Positions 7,824-16,373 are shown, counted from the first letter of the stretch. The stretch: DNA of 45,884 bases from CAZHLD01 sp964533185 (GCA_964533185.1 CAZHLD010000020.1:1-45884), one strand, 5' to 3'. Numbers and translations are program-made. Notes: generated by a model not told the origin, from the letters alone.

Positions 7824-8873
7824 ATGCCTGAGCCTCGAGCCGGCGATCGCTTCGCCACCATTCTCTTTTACGGCGCGGTCTTCCTTCTTCTCTATCTTGT
7901 CTTCTGGATCTTTCAGCCATTTCTTGTTCCACTGGGCTGGGCCGGTGTCTTTGTCGTGTTTTTCTATCCCTGGCATATGCGGTTGGAAAAACGATTCGGC
8001 CCCACCTGCGGCGCTGCACTGAGCACCCTGCTGGTCACCTTAATCCTGATTGTCCCCGCGTTGCTGGTGATGACGGCATTCGTTCGCGAAGGCATTGATG
8101 CAGCACGCGACTTCGAACAGGTGCGGCGAGAGGAACACACACCGGTCATGGTCTACCTCCAGCAAGGCTGGGATTGGCTGCGGCAGCGCATCCCCCTCCC
8201 CGCGGACAAGGATCCCGCCGAACTCCTCCGCCAGAGTGCGCAGGCCATCGGCGGCTTTCTCGCTTTGCGGGCGGGAGCAGTCCTCAAGAACATCGCCATC
8301 TTTTTCTTCGACCTGTTTGTCCTCGTGTTCGCCATGTTCTTTCTCTTCCGGGACGCTGGCAGCATCCTTGCCGGCCTTCGTAGCCTCCTGCCCTTCGATG
8401 AAGCCCATCGCGAGCGCATGATGATGCAGGCGCGGGACCTGATCTTCGCCAGTGTCACCGCCAGCTTGATCGTCAGTGTCATTCAGGGAACTGTTGGAGG
8501 GCTTGCCTTCGCCATTCTGGGCATCGGCTCGCCTGTTTTCTGGGGCGTGATGATGGCCTTTTTTTCGTTCGTGCCCCTGCTGGGCACTTGGGTCATCTGG
8601 GTTCCTGCTTCCATCTGGCTGATGGTGGATGGGCATCTGATGAAGGGTATCGTCCTGCTGGCACTTGGCGCACTCGTCATCGGTTCCGTGGACAATTTCC
8701 TGCGCCCCTGGTTGCTCAGTGGCCGCGCACAGCTCAATGCGCTGCTCGTCTTCATCGGTGTGCTGGGCGGCATCAGCGTGTTCGGCCTGTTGGGACTTGT
8801 GCTCGGTCCGATAGTAATCGCCACTGCCGCCGGTGCTCTGCAGGCCTATCGCCAGGGCGAGAATACTGGCTGA
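7824..8873 (+). CDS. AI-2E family permease (UPF0118/TqsA-like)
   Basis: Membrane protein of 349 residues. Paired hydrophobic helices at the N-terminus (FYGAVFLLLYLVFWIF, then FLVPLGWAGVFVVFF) are followed by a long amphipathic region. A C-terminal block of helices carries the family motifs VIQGTVGGLAFAILGIGSP and PLLGTWVIWVPA and ends LGLVLGPIVIA. The arrangement matches the AI-2E transporter family, whose members export autoinducer-2 or act as Na+/H+ antiporters; which applies here cannot be told. It is divergent from the MFS gene with about 110 nt between the chosen starts, and the Lon-like protease follows 85 nt downstream on the same strand. Confidence 0.85.
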   Translation: MPEPRAGDRFATILFYGAVFLLLYLVFWIFQPFLVPLGWAGVFVVFFYPWHMRLEKRFGPTCGAALSTLLVTLILIVPALLVMTAFVREGIDAARDFEQVRREEHTPVMVYLQQGWDWLRQRIPLPADKDPAELLRQSAQAIGGFLALRAGAVLKNIAIFFFDLFVLVFAMFFLFRDAGSILAGLRSLLPFDEAHRERMMMQARDLIFASVTASLIVSVIQGTVGGLAFAILGIGSPVFWGVMMAFFSFVPLLGTWVIWVPASIWLMVDGHLMKGIVLLALGALVIGSVDNFLRPWLLSGRAQLNALLVFIGVLGGISVFGLLGLVLGPIVIATAAGALQAYRQGENTG

Positions 8874-8958
8874 ACCAGTTCGCGCGAAGGAAACGCCGCG
8901 CGAGCCTGGCTTGGGCGAGCCTATCCGCTGTGCTAGAGTAGCCGCCGCGGAGAACTCC

Positions 8959-11442
8959 ATGGGAACCCAACCCGCCACCCAACCTGCCCCGTCGCCAACC
9001 GAACTCACTCCCGAAAAGCTTCGCTGGCGCTGCGACCCCGCCCGCATTCCGTTTGAGACCACCGCCCAGGCCGAACCCCTCGAGGGCGTGATTGGCCAGG
9101 ACCGCGCCATCCGCGCTCTCAAAATGGGTGTCGAGCTTAACGCCCCCGGCTACAATGTTTTCGTGTGCGGCCTGGCCGGCACCAGCCGCGGCGGCATGAT
9201 GGTCCGCATGATTGAAGAAATCCAGCCCGGCATCAAGCCGGCCCCCGATCGCTGCTACGTCAACAACTTCAAAAACTCTGACCGGCCGCGCCTGCTCACA
9301 CTTCCGCGTGGCCAGGCCAGCGGTTTCAAAAAGGACATGCAGTCCGGCATCGAGTTTCTTCGCCGGCGCATTCCGCAGGTCTTCGAGGGGGAGCCCTTCC
9401 AGCGACAAAAGGCTCGCATCGTGGACCGCTTCACCGCCCGCGAAAAGGAGTTGATGGACGACTTCACTCGCCGCATCGCCCGCGAGCAGTTCGCGCTCGG
9501 ACACATGCAGGTAGGCGCCGTCGCCTTGCCGGAAATTTTTCCCGTGCTCGAAGGCCAGATGGTGCCCATCGAGGACATCCCCAAGCTCGTCCACGAAGGC
9601 AAGCTTGAGACCGTCGCCGCCGAGGACCTCGAGCGTAAGTACGAGTCGTTCCGCCAGGAATTTACCGTCGTTTACCGCAAGACGCTGACGCTTTCACGCG
9701 AGCTGGCCAGCGAGCTGAGTTACCTCGAGCAGGAAGCCGCTTCCGTCCTCGTTGATGGCGTGATCGAAGAGCTCAAGGAAAAATACCCGGGTGCGCAGGT
9801 GAGTGAGTACATGGAAGAGGTGCGCCACCACCTGCTCGACAATCTTGACCCCTTCAAGGAGCGCGAGGGGGAAGAAGAGCAGCAGGCCTCGCCCGACGGC
9901 GCTCCTCGCTCGCCCACGTCTGACCGCGACCCGTTCCGCGTCTACGGGGTCAACGTGTTGCTCGCCCACAACGCACAGGACACCTCGCCGGTCATCTTCG
10001 AAACCACACCCACCTATGCCAATCTCTTCGGCACCATCCAGCGCAGCTATGATTCCCGCGGCAGCGGCTGGACCTCTGATTTCATGGACCTCCGTGGCGG
10101 TTCCATCCTCCGCGCCGATGGCGGTTTCCTCATCATGTACGCGCTCGACACGCTCACCGAGCCCGGCGTCTGGCGCACGCTGAAGCGCACGCTGAACCAC
10201 GGCAAGCTCGAGATTCAGCCGCTCGATCTCTTCTTCCCCTTTGGCGCTACGGCGCTCAAGCCTGAGCCGATTGAGATCAACGTCAAAATCATCCTCATCG
10301 GCGACCGCGACATCTACGAACTCCTCTACTTATACGAGGAGGACTTCAAGAAGATTTTCAAGGTCCGCGCCGAATTCGACGAAGAGATGGAGATGGGCGA
10401 CGAGGTCATTCTCCAGTACGCTGGCCGACTCCGTCGGCTCTCCGACGACGAAGGGTTGTGCCCCTTTGATCGCGGTGCCTTCGCTGCCATGCTCGAGTAT
10501 GGTGTCCGCCAGGCCGGTCGCCGCGGCAAGGTGACCGCGCGCTTTTCTGAACTGGCCGATCTCGCCCGCGAAGCCTGTTACCTGGCCCGTGAATCCGGCG
10601 ACTCCCCAGTTACGGCCGAGTACGTCCGCAAAGCCATTGAGGCAAAGACCGAGCGCCACAACCTGATCGAAACCAAAATCCGCGAGATGATCGAGCAGGG
10701 CAGTCTGCTGATTGACACCGCTGGCAACCGCGTCGGCCAGGTCAATGGCTTGAGCGTGCTCGAAATCGGCGGCTATGCCTTCGGCAAACCCGTGCGCATC
10801 ACCGCTTCGGCCGCGCTCGGCAAGACCGGTTTGATCAATATCGAGCGCGAGTCCAACCTGAGCGGCCGCCTCCACGATAAGGGTATGCAAATCATTGCTG
10901 GTTTTCTTCGCTCCCGCTTTGCGCAGGACAAGCCGCTCTCGCTCTCGGCCAGCATCTGCTTCGAGCAATCCTATTCGGGCGTGGACGGCGATAGCGCCAG
11001 CTCAACCGAAGTCTACGCCCTCCTTTCAGCCCTTTCCGGACTCCCGGTCCGTCAGGACTTGGCCGTCACCGGCTCGGTGAACCAGCAAGGCGACATTCAG
11101 CCCATCGGCGGCGTGAATCAGAAAATCGAAGGCTTCTACGACGTCTGCCGCGTCAAGGAATTTACCGGCCGGCAAGGCGTTCTGATCCCGGTCGAAAATG
11201 TTGAAGATCTGATGCTTCGCGAGGACGTAGTCGAAGCCGTCGCTGCGGGCAACTTTCACATTCTGCCGGTCGCAACCGTTGAGGAGGGCATCGAGGCGCT
11301 CACTGGCGTTCGTGCCGGCGGCGTCGCCCGCCGCGGCGGCGAGGATGGACAACCCTCAGCGCGCTATGAGCCAGGGACCGTCTTTGCCCTGGTGGATCAG
11401 CGCCTGCGCCAGATGGCCGAGACCCTGAAAGACTTCGAATAA
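8959..11442 (+). CDS. Lon-like ATP-binding protease (AAA_32/LonB-type) with degenerate P-loop
   Basis: Protein of 827 residues. The N-terminal half is the Lon-like AAA module (PLEGVIGQDRAIRALKMGVEL, then a nucleotide loop) with a long coiled insertion at about 150-300. The C-terminal half is a Lon protease domain with catalytic Ser679 in DGDSASSTE and Lys722 in IGGVNQKIEGF. It should be a cytoplasmic ATP-dependent protease. The P-loop reads GLAGTSRGGMM, so the usual Lys/Arg-Thr pair is replaced and ATP hydrolysis may be impaired. The Walker-B-like segment is ADGGFLIMYALD, as in relatives. ATG 8959 was chosen because GGAG lies 6 nt upstream; the frame is open to 8833 but that overlaps the permease gene. 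The C-terminal tail is variable. Family call is firm; activity is uncertain. Confidence 0.9.
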   Translation: MGTQPATQPAPSPTELTPEKLRWRCDPARIPFETTAQAEPLEGVIGQDRAIRALKMGVELNAPGYNVFVCGLAGTSRGGMMVRMIEEIQPGIKPAPDRCYVNNFKNSDRPRLLTLPRGQASGFKKDMQSGIEFLRRRIPQVFEGEPFQRQKARIVDRFTAREKELMDDFTRRIAREQFALGHMQVGAVALPEIFPVLEGQMVPIEDIPKLVHEGKLETVAAEDLERKYESFRQEFTVVYRKTLTLSRELASELSYLEQEAASVLVDGVIEELKEKYPGAQVSEYMEEVRHHLLDNLDPFKEREGEEEQQASPDGAPRSPTSDRDPFRVYGVNVLLAHNAQDTSPVIFETTPTYANLFGTIQRSYDSRGSGWTSDFMDLRGGSILRADGGFLIMYALDTLTEPGVWRTLKRTLNHGKLEIQPLDLFFPFGATALKPEPIEINVKIILIGDRDIYELLYLYEEDFKKIFKVRAEFDEEMEMGDEVILQYAGRLRRLSDDEGLCPFDRGAFAAMLEYGVRQAGRRGKVTARFSELADLAREACYLARESGDSPVTAEYVRKAIEAKTERHNLIETKIREMIEQGSLLIDTAGNRVGQVNGLSVLEIGGYAFGKPVRITASAALGKTGLINIERESNLSGRLHDKGMQIIAGFLRSRFAQDKPLSLSASICFEQSYSGVDGDSASSTEVYALLSALSGLPVRQDLAVTGSVNQQGDIQPIGGVNQKIEGFYDVCRVKEFTGRQGVLIPVENVEDLMLREDVVEAVAAGNFHILPVATVEEGIEALTGVRAGGVARRGGEDGQPSARYEPGTVFALVDQRLRQMAETLKDFE

Positions 11443-11464
11443 CTCTCGATCAACCCTGGCTCAA

Positions 11465-12559
11465 CTAGCGCGCAGGCGCTATGTACTCCTGCCGGCTGCG
11501 AACGCGGCAAGTGTTTGTCGCTGCTTCACTCTCCCTGGACTTTCGACCCTTTTTCAACGCGACGCATGCCGGCACGTCGCCCACAATCTGGACTACGATT
11601 CGGTGGACCATCCCGTCCCGCGCCGGTGGCGCAAATCCCAGGCTGTACTGGTTCCGCAGCCGGCGGGCAATTTGCTGATAGATGGCTGTGAACTCGCTGG
11701 CTTCGCGGGGAAAGTAAGCCTGCCCACCTGTCAATTCCGCAATTTGCTCCAGGTTTCTGTCTGCTTGGGCAAAGCTCAGCGCCGAATCTTGTTCGAGCGA
11801 TTCCTGAGCTACCCTCGTTTTCCCTTTGACCTTTTTCGCGCTTCGCAGCTCCCCGCCCAGCGCCACCGGGAACACAACCACGCGGCTGCCCCGCAGCTTC
11901 GCCGTGAGTCTCTGCCAGCTTCCTTTGCCTGACGTATCCAGACCCGTGCTGAGCACCACGATGGCCTGCTTGTCCTGACCTGTGGCCAGCCAATCAAGCG
12001 CATTGGAGAGGCCGTCAAACAGATTGAGCTCCCCCGAGCCCAGACTGTACCGCAGCCCGCCGAGCGCGCGCGCCAGTGCCTGTTTGTCCGACGAAAGGTT
12101 CACCGCCAGTCGGGCGGACTGATCGTACGTCGCCAGCGCAACCTGGTCATCAATCGCCAGGTTTTCCAACAGCGCATGGGCCGCGGCCAGATGTTGCCGG
12201 TGGATCAGGTACACCGCCGGGCTGGTCTCCACGAACACCAGCACTTGCGCGGGCGCCTCAATCGGCGCGAAGTGAGTGACCGGTTGCTCGACACTGTTGT
12301 CAAGCACGCGGAAGTTCTCGCGCTTCAGGCCGGCGATAAAATCGCCTCGTTCATTCGTCACAGTCACTTCGACATTCACTAGGTCCACTTGCGCAACGAT
12401 TGCAGGCACAGGCTCTTTCTGTGGCTCCTGCCCAACGCTCGGCGCGCTGCCAATCGCCGTGACAGTCGCCAGGGCAAGCCCGATCAGCAGCACCATTACG
12501 GGCGCGTGGCCCACTCGCCCGCCGCCGGACCAGCTTTCCAGCCTGAACCAAGCCCTCAT
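11465..12559 (-). CDS. secreted VWFA-domain protein (acidobacterial type)
   Basis: About 364 residues beginning with an arginine-containing signal segment and hydrophobic stretch (VMVLLIGLALATVTAIGSA). Next comes an Ig-like N-terminal part (VDLVNVEVTVTNERGDFI, then GLKRENFRVLD) and a VWFA fold. This is the arrangement of the VWFA-related domain family (TIGR03436) named for Acidobacteria. The metal-ion adhesion site is incomplete: the first motif reads FVETSPAV rather than DxSxS. The C-terminal end contains YQQIARRLRNQYSLGF, typical of the family. Role unknown; such proteins are exported and may bind partners. The frame is open to a TTG at 12592, but the ATG at 12559 better fits the signal peptide and leaves the hairpin at 12591-12642 outside the gene. 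Confidence 0.85.
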   Translation of the reverse strand: MRAWFRLESWSGGGRVGHAPVMVLLIGLALATVTAIGSAPSVGQEPQKEPVPAIVAQVDLVNVEVTVTNERGDFIAGLKRENFRVLDNSVEQPVTHFAPIEAPAQVLVFVETSPAVYLIHRQHLAAAHALLENLAIDDQVALATYDQSARLAVNLSSDKQALARALGGLRYSLGSGELNLFDGLSNALDWLATGQDKQAIVVLSTGLDTSGKGSWQRLTAKLRGSRVVVFPVALGGELRSAKKVKGKTRVAQESLEQDSALSFAQADRNLEQIAELTGGQAYFPREASEFTAIYQQIARRLRNQYSLGFAPPARDGMVHRIVVQIVGDVPACVALKKGRKSRESEAATNTCRVRSRQEYIAPAR

Positions 12560-12590
12560 CGCAGCCCGTCCGTGGCGAGAATTCGCCCCC

Positions 12591-12642
12591 AATGGAAATG
12601 GCCCTGCCTCGCTTCTGCAAGCGGGATAGGGCCATTTCCATT
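12591..12642 (-). terminator. strong hairpin between two minus-strand genes
   Basis: aatggaaatggccct (12591-12605) and agggccatttccatt (12628-12642) are perfect 15-bp inverted arms. The loop holds a second small stem (cgctt/aagcg at 12610-12623). It lies 21 nt beyond the stop of the coiled-coil gene and just before the VWFA gene. No T-run follows on the minus strand, so it could be a terminator, an mRNA-stabilising structure or a leader element for the VWFA gene. Confidence 0.55.
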
Positions 12643-12663
12643 CTCAATTGAATCTGCGTGACG

Positions 12664-13494
12664 CTACTGCTTCGGTGTCGCCAGGTAACCTGTGGCCCGG
12701 TCTTTCTCCACCTTGAACACGACCACCTCAAACGGTATCCGGCTTCCCTGCACAAAAAATTGCACCGGCTCGTTCACCGTCTTATCCTTTTTCTCAATGG
12801 CCTTGTCGTCCGCGTAGACGGTCATGGTATAACGATATTTCTTCGCGTCGGTCTTCTGCAGCGTCAACTGCACCGGACCCACCCGCGAGGGCGTCTTCGA
12901 CTTGCGCAGATCGAATTCAAAATAATTCCGCTCACCGCGCCGCTTGAGCTCTTCGAGATCTTCGCGGTTCCGCGCTACCAGGCCGCTCTGCACGCCCAGG
13001 TCGCCGATCGTGCGTTCGAGCTTGCCCTTGGTGGCTTCCAGGTCTTCGCGGGTCGCCTTGATGTCGGTCTTTGCGCCACCCAGTTCCGTGGAGACCTGCC
13101 CGATCCGGGCCTCGCTTTCCTGCTTCACCTGGCCAATCTGTACCAGCAGCTTCTCATCGCTCTCTTTCTGATCCTTTCGGATCGACTGCGCCAGGCCCCG
13201 CGCCCGGGCCAGCTCTTCCTGTGTCAGCCCGAGCTTTTGCGAAGTCACGTCCAGCTGTCCCTTCAGATCGGCCAGCCGCCCGTTGGTCTGGTCCATCTGC
13301 GCGGTCAGCAGGTCGGCGCGCTTGTTCGCGGCGGTCAGGTCCGACTCCAGCTTGGTCCGCGAAGTATGCCCGCTGTAGAGCAGGAACCCGACCAGCAGGA
13401 ACAACACGACGAACACCGCGATGATCCACCGCGGCGTCGGCGAGGTCTCATAGGTGTACGACTGAGCCTCGGGGGGATTTGGGGTGGTGCTCAT
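12664..13494 (-). CDS. single-pass membrane protein with long coiled coil, unknown function
   Basis: 276 residues. A Pro-rich cytoplasmic N-terminus is followed by one membrane helix (WIIAVFVVLFLLVGFLLY, about residues 23-40). A coiled coil of about 130 residues follows, rich in K/E/Q/L with heptad spacing (TSQKLGLTQEELARAR, then IRKDQKESDEK). A C-terminal beta-rich domain of about 85 residues (ERNYFEFDLRKSKTPSRVGP to GYLATPKQ) completes it. The architecture suggests an envelope-anchored structural or scaffold protein; no enzyme motif is visible. The start ATG has AAGGAGG 4 nt upstream. The 87-nt gap after queF contains a 13-bp palindrome (13540-13552) that could be an operator. Confidence 0.8.
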   Translation of the reverse strand: MSTTPNPPEAQSYTYETSPTPRWIIAVFVVLFLLVGFLLYSGHTSRTKLESDLTAANKRADLLTAQMDQTNGRLADLKGQLDVTSQKLGLTQEELARARGLAQSIRKDQKESDEKLLVQIGQVKQESEARIGQVSTELGGAKTDIKATREDLEATKGKLERTIGDLGVQSGLVARNREDLEELKRRGERNYFEFDLRKSKTPSRVGPVQLTLQKTDAKKYRYTMTVYADDKAIEKKDKTVNEPVQFFVQGSRIPFEVVVFKVEKDRATGYLATPKQ

Positions 13495-13581
13495 CAGGCC
13501 TCCTTGCGTGGCGCCAGTTTGATTAAGTCCGTCATGTACATGGATTATCCATTAGGCCCTTCGGGTTGTCTATCCCATCCC

Positions 13582-13980
13582 TCAGCTTCGTGTCCTTCTT
13601 GACCGCGGCCACCGCGCCTCAACCGTCGTGGTCAGCCCGCCACGCGGAGTGAAATCTCCTCTCACCACGCACCATTCTGGCCGTGCCGTTTCGACAATGT
13701 CCCGCAGGATTCGGTTCACCGCATTTTCATAGAAAATCCCCAGGTTGCGGTACGCCAGAAGGTACATCTTCAGGCTCTTCAGCTCGAGGCAGAGCTTCCT
13801 GGGCTGGTATTGAATCGTCAGCGCGCCGTAATCCGGCAGCCCCGTCTTCGGGCAGACCGACGTGTACTCGGAAAAGCGCGTCGTGATCTGATATCCGGGG
13901 AACTGGTTGGGCCAAGTTTCCAGCCTCGGCAGTTTCGCGCGGATTCCGGCGTGGGCGTGGTCCGAAGTGTAGTCGGGCAT
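13582..13980 (-). CDS. queF: QueF, NADPH-dependent 7-cyano-7-deazaguanine (preQ0) reductase
   Basis: 132 residues, the short unimodular (YkvM-type) form. It reduces the nitrile of preQ0 to the aminomethyl group of preQ1 in queuosine tRNA-modification synthesis. The catalytic cysteine (C43) lies in SVCPKTGLPDYG with the proton-donor aspartate D50 seven residues on. The QueF motif appears as LELKSLKMYLLAYRN, and the C-terminal TTVEARW segment is conserved. The other queuosine genes (queC, queD, queE, tgt) are not in the window, so this is a stand-alone copy. The C-terminal RSRRTRS tail is short. Function is confidently assigned. Confidence 0.93.
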   Translation of the reverse strand: MPDYTSDHAHAGIRAKLPRLETWPNQFPGYQITTRFSEYTSVCPKTGLPDYGALTIQYQPRKLCLELKSLKMYLLAYRNLGIFYENAVNRILRDIVETARPEWCVVRGDFTPRGGLTTTVEARWPRSRRTRS

Positions 13981-14144
13981 CGCGTCACCTCGCCTCTATT
14001 CTACACGCGAGTCCGGTTGATCCGTGCTTCCGCGCCACCGGCAGTCCGGCCGTGCGCCTGATGGCAGAGCGCTAGCTCGCTGTTGCTTCCGCTGCAATCT
14101 TTCGCGTATGCTTCGCTGAGGAAGCTTTTCTGCCGGGGGAATCG

Positions 14145-14495
14145 TTGATCTGTCCGTCCTGCCAGAGCGACCGTTGTCGCCGGTCAAAGCGCCATGGTTT
14201 GTGGGACTATGTGTTCGGGGTAACCGGCCTGCGTCCCTGGCGTTGTCGGACCTGCGAGGCGCGATTTCTCGCCTGGGTGGTGCCTGTTTCCTACGCGGCC
14301 TTTGCCCATTGCCCGCAGTGCGGGAATCTTGACCTGCAGCGCATTTCCCGTGAGCACGTAAGCGGCGGCTTCGCCTGGTTGCGGCGCCTGTTGCACTTCC
14401 CGGCCTACCGCTGCGACCCTTGTCGACACCGGTTTTTCTCCCTCCGCCAGCACCGCCGTATCCTTCCCACCCACTCAGAATCGCCCTCCAACTAG
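14145..14495 (+). CDS. zinc-ribbon protein of unknown function
   Basis: 116 residues with four Cys-x2-Cys knuckles: CPSC near the N-terminus, CRTC at about 35, CPQC at about 57 and CDPC at about 90. These suggest two zinc ribbons, each built from two knuckles. Segments rich in Trp/Phe/Arg lie between them, including DYVFGVTGLRPWRC. The start is a TTG with ggggga 4 nt upstream; no better ATG lies in frame. It stands alone on the plus strand between queF (divergent) and tRNA-Glu. Basic composition would fit nucleic-acid binding, but that is only an inference. Confidence 0.6.
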   Translation: MICPSCQSDRCRRSKRHGLWDYVFGVTGLRPWRCRTCEARFLAWVVPVSYAAFAHCPQCGNLDLQRISREHVSGGFAWLRRLLHFPAYRCDPCRHRFFSLRQHRRILPTHSESPSN

Positions 14496-14550
14496 TTTTC
14501 ACTCGCGCAGGCATTCGATTTTGTTTGTTCGGACGCCCCATTGGTGCAGC

Positions 14551-14580
14551 TTGACGATCCTTGTACCGGCACGCTATAAG
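14551..14580 (+). promoter_or_regulatory. sigma70 promoter of tRNA-Glu
   Basis: TTGACG (14551-14556) and TATAAG (14575-14580) with an 18-nt spacer lie 59 nt upstream of the tRNA 5' end. Each box matches 5 of 6, and no other promoter is seen in the 143 nt between the zinc-ribbon gene and the tRNA. Confidence 0.6.
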
Positions 14581-14638
14581 AGAAGAGCATCTGGCACGAC
14601 ACTTTTCCCAGTGCCGTTGTCATCCTCCGACCGGCTTC

Positions 14639-14713
14639 GGCGGTATCGTCTAGGGGTTAGGACGCCAGATTCTCAATCTGGAAACCCGGGTTCGATTCCC
14701 GGTACCGCTACCA
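14639..14713 (+). tRNA. tRNA-Glu (anticodon CTC)
   Basis: A complete cloverleaf: acceptor ggcggta (14639-14645) pairs with taccgct (14703-14709, with G-T at the first pair), discriminator A, and an encoded CCA at 14711-14713. The anticodon stem ccaga/tctgg encloses ttctcaa, giving anticodon CTC at 14672-14674. The T arm (cccgg gttcgat tcccgg) is canonical. It reads GAG. The next 211 nt (14714-14924) hold no gene, integrase or attachment repeat that I can recognise. Confidence 0.95.
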
Positions 14714-14924
14714 AACCCCTAAACAGCAATATGGCCAGTGTTTATGCTGGTTTCGTGTTTGTCGATGCTACTGCCATCCCTTCTTGCCCGGACAGGATTG
14801 GAGCCAGACCCTTGCCGAGATCAAGGGCTTCGGCGGCTCCAATTTCGGTATTCCGATTCGTTACGCTAATTCGCTCCTCAACCGCCAGAGCACTCACTCC
14901 TTCAGAAACTAGGACGTGAGTGCG

Positions 14925-16274
14925 TCAGCCTCGCGCAGAGATTCTTCGCTCGATCAACCTGTACGCCGGCACGCCCGCCGCAATGGTGAGCAAGGCAAGC
15001 AGCGATGGCACGGGCCGGTTCCAGAACGCCGCCACCAGTATGCCCCCGCTGGCAACGAGATAGATCAGCGGCACGACCGGATAGCCCCACACGCGGTAGG
15101 GCCGCTCCCGCTGCGGTTCGCGCTTTCGTAGCCACAGAAGGCCCGCGACCGTCATCCACGGAAAAATCCCCAGCGCAAAACCGATGTACGTCAGGAGTTG
15201 CTCGAAGGTGCCGGTCAGCACCAGCAGCATTGCGCAGAGTCCCTGCGCCACGATGGCCAGCCCCGGCGTTTCAAATCGCGGATGGATGCGTGCTGCTGCC
15301 TGGAAGAACAGCCCTTCCCTCGCCATCGCGTAATAAACCCGCGGCCCGATCAGCAGATAGGCACTGAGCGAGGAGAGCAGCAGCACACTGATCATTGCCG
15401 AAAGCACGGTCGCGGCCCTCGCGCCAAACAGTCCCCGGACAGCCACCTCACCGACCGTCGTTACGCCACTCAACTCCCTCGCAGGCGTCGCGAAGAAGAA
15501 CAGCAGGTTCACGGCCAGATAGATCCCCGTAACGGTCAGGGTCCCCAGCAGCAGCGAACGCGGCAAGTTCTTCTGTGGCTGCCGTATCTCCTCAGCCAGA
15601 TATGCCGAGGCGTTCCAGCCGCTGTAGGCAAACATCACAAGCAACATGCCAAATCCGATCTGGCTCCATTGGCCCGGGCCCCAGAATTCGCCCTGTGCCG
15701 AGAGATAATCCCAGCTCCCGTTCCCGCGCAGAAACCCAACCGACACGAGCCCCACCAGCAGCAACACCTTCAGCGCCGTGAGGACATTCTGTACGCGCGC
15801 CCCCAGCTTCACCCCCCGGTAGTGCAGCGCAGTAAAGAGCGCCACAATCGCCACGGCGGTGCTGCCTTCGGCCAGCCTGCTCGTGGGCAAAACTCCGGCA
15901 GCTCCCAGATACGCCGCGCAGGCCACGGCACTGGCGGCGATCGGCGCGGAGAATCCCGCGAAAAAGCTGACCCAGCCTGTCAGGAAGCCGGCCAGCGGCC
16001 CGTAGATTTCGCGTAGGTAGACGTACTCGCCGCCCGCGCGCGGCATCATCGTGGAGAGCTCGGCGTAGCAGAGCGCGCCGCAGATCGCAATCAGCCCGCC
16101 CAGCAGCCAGCACAGCATCACCACCCAGCCGCTCCCGACGCCGGCAAGAATCAGCCCGGTGGTCGTGAAAATTCCCGCGCCGATCATGTTGGCGACTACA
16201 ACGCTTGTCGCCGTGCCCAGCCCGAGCTGGCGTCGCAGTCCACTTGGAGGAAAGGCACTGGAGGATTGGCTCAA
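14925..16274 (-). CDS. APC-superfamily amino acid permease
   Basis: About 449-461 residues with 12 predicted membrane helices. The APC signature VVANMIGAGIFTTTGLIL is in helix 1, followed by ELSTMMPRAGGEYVYLR and later the consensus MLLVMFAYSGWNASAYLAEEIRQP. Resemblance is to LAT/YfnA-type amino acid transporters; the substrate cannot be read. No ATG is available. The TTG at 16274 has AGGA 7 nt upstream and is preferred; the frame is open to a TTG at 16310 without an SD, which would add a QDSISKKQDSILS repeat to the N-terminus. The gene is divergent from trpC with less than 100 nt between, so both promoters share a compact region. Confidence 0.85.
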   Translation of the reverse strand: MSQSSSAFPPSGLRRQLGLGTATSVVVANMIGAGIFTTTGLILAGVGSGWVVMLCWLLGGLIAICGALCYAELSTMMPRAGGEYVYLREIYGPLAGFLTGWVSFFAGFSAPIAASAVACAAYLGAAGVLPTSRLAEGSTAVAIVALFTALHYRGVKLGARVQNVLTALKVLLLVGLVSVGFLRGNGSWDYLSAQGEFWGPGQWSQIGFGMLLVMFAYSGWNASAYLAEEIRQPQKNLPRSLLLGTLTVTGIYLAVNLLFFFATPARELSGVTTVGEVAVRGLFGARAATVLSAMISVLLLSSLSAYLLIGPRVYYAMAREGLFFQAAARIHPRFETPGLAIVAQGLCAMLLVLTGTFEQLLTYIGFALGIFPWMTVAGLLWLRKREPQRERPYRVWGYPVVPLIYLVASGGILVAAFWNRPVPSLLALLTIAAGVPAYRLIERRISARG

Positions 16275-16307
16275 TATCGAGTCCTGTTTCTTTGAAATTG
16301 AGTCCTG
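16274..16307. repeat. 13-bp direct repeat, 21 bp apart, beside the trp promoter
   Basis: Positions 16274-16286 (atatcgagtcctg) and 16295-16307 (aaattgagtcctg) match at 11 of 13 bases, including the shared core gagtcctg. The 21-bp spacing is two helical turns, and the second copy ends 7 nt before the trpC -35 box. It may be a regulator site or only a short coding repeat. Confidence 0.4.
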
Positions 16308-16313
16308 CAAAAA

Positions 16314-16342
16314 TTGACACCGCTAGAACGGCAGACTAGCAT
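16314..16342 (+). promoter_or_regulatory. sigma70 promoter of the trpCFBA-aroQ-tyrA operon
   Basis: TTGACA (16314-16319, perfect) and TAGCAT (16337-16342) are 17 nt apart. Transcription would start near 16349, leaving a leader of about 25 nt before the GTG at 16374. That is too short for a leader peptide or attenuator. Confidence 0.6.
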
Positions 16343-16373
16343 AGTTTTTTCTCTTCCCACGGAAAGGCTTAAC

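Noticed and set aside
8040..9122. 360-codon open frame antisense to the AI-2E permease and Lon-like gene
   Set aside because: It has no motifs, crosses two real genes and mirrors their codon third-position bias.
14714..14924. Possible integrase or attachment site downstream of tRNA-Glu
   Set aside because: No integrase fragment and no repeat of the tRNA 3' end were seen in the next 211 nt.
16314..16373. Extended trpC start at TTG 16314
   Set aside because: That TTG is the first codon-length of the TTGACA -35 box; GTG 16374 has an SD and matches the family's N-terminus.
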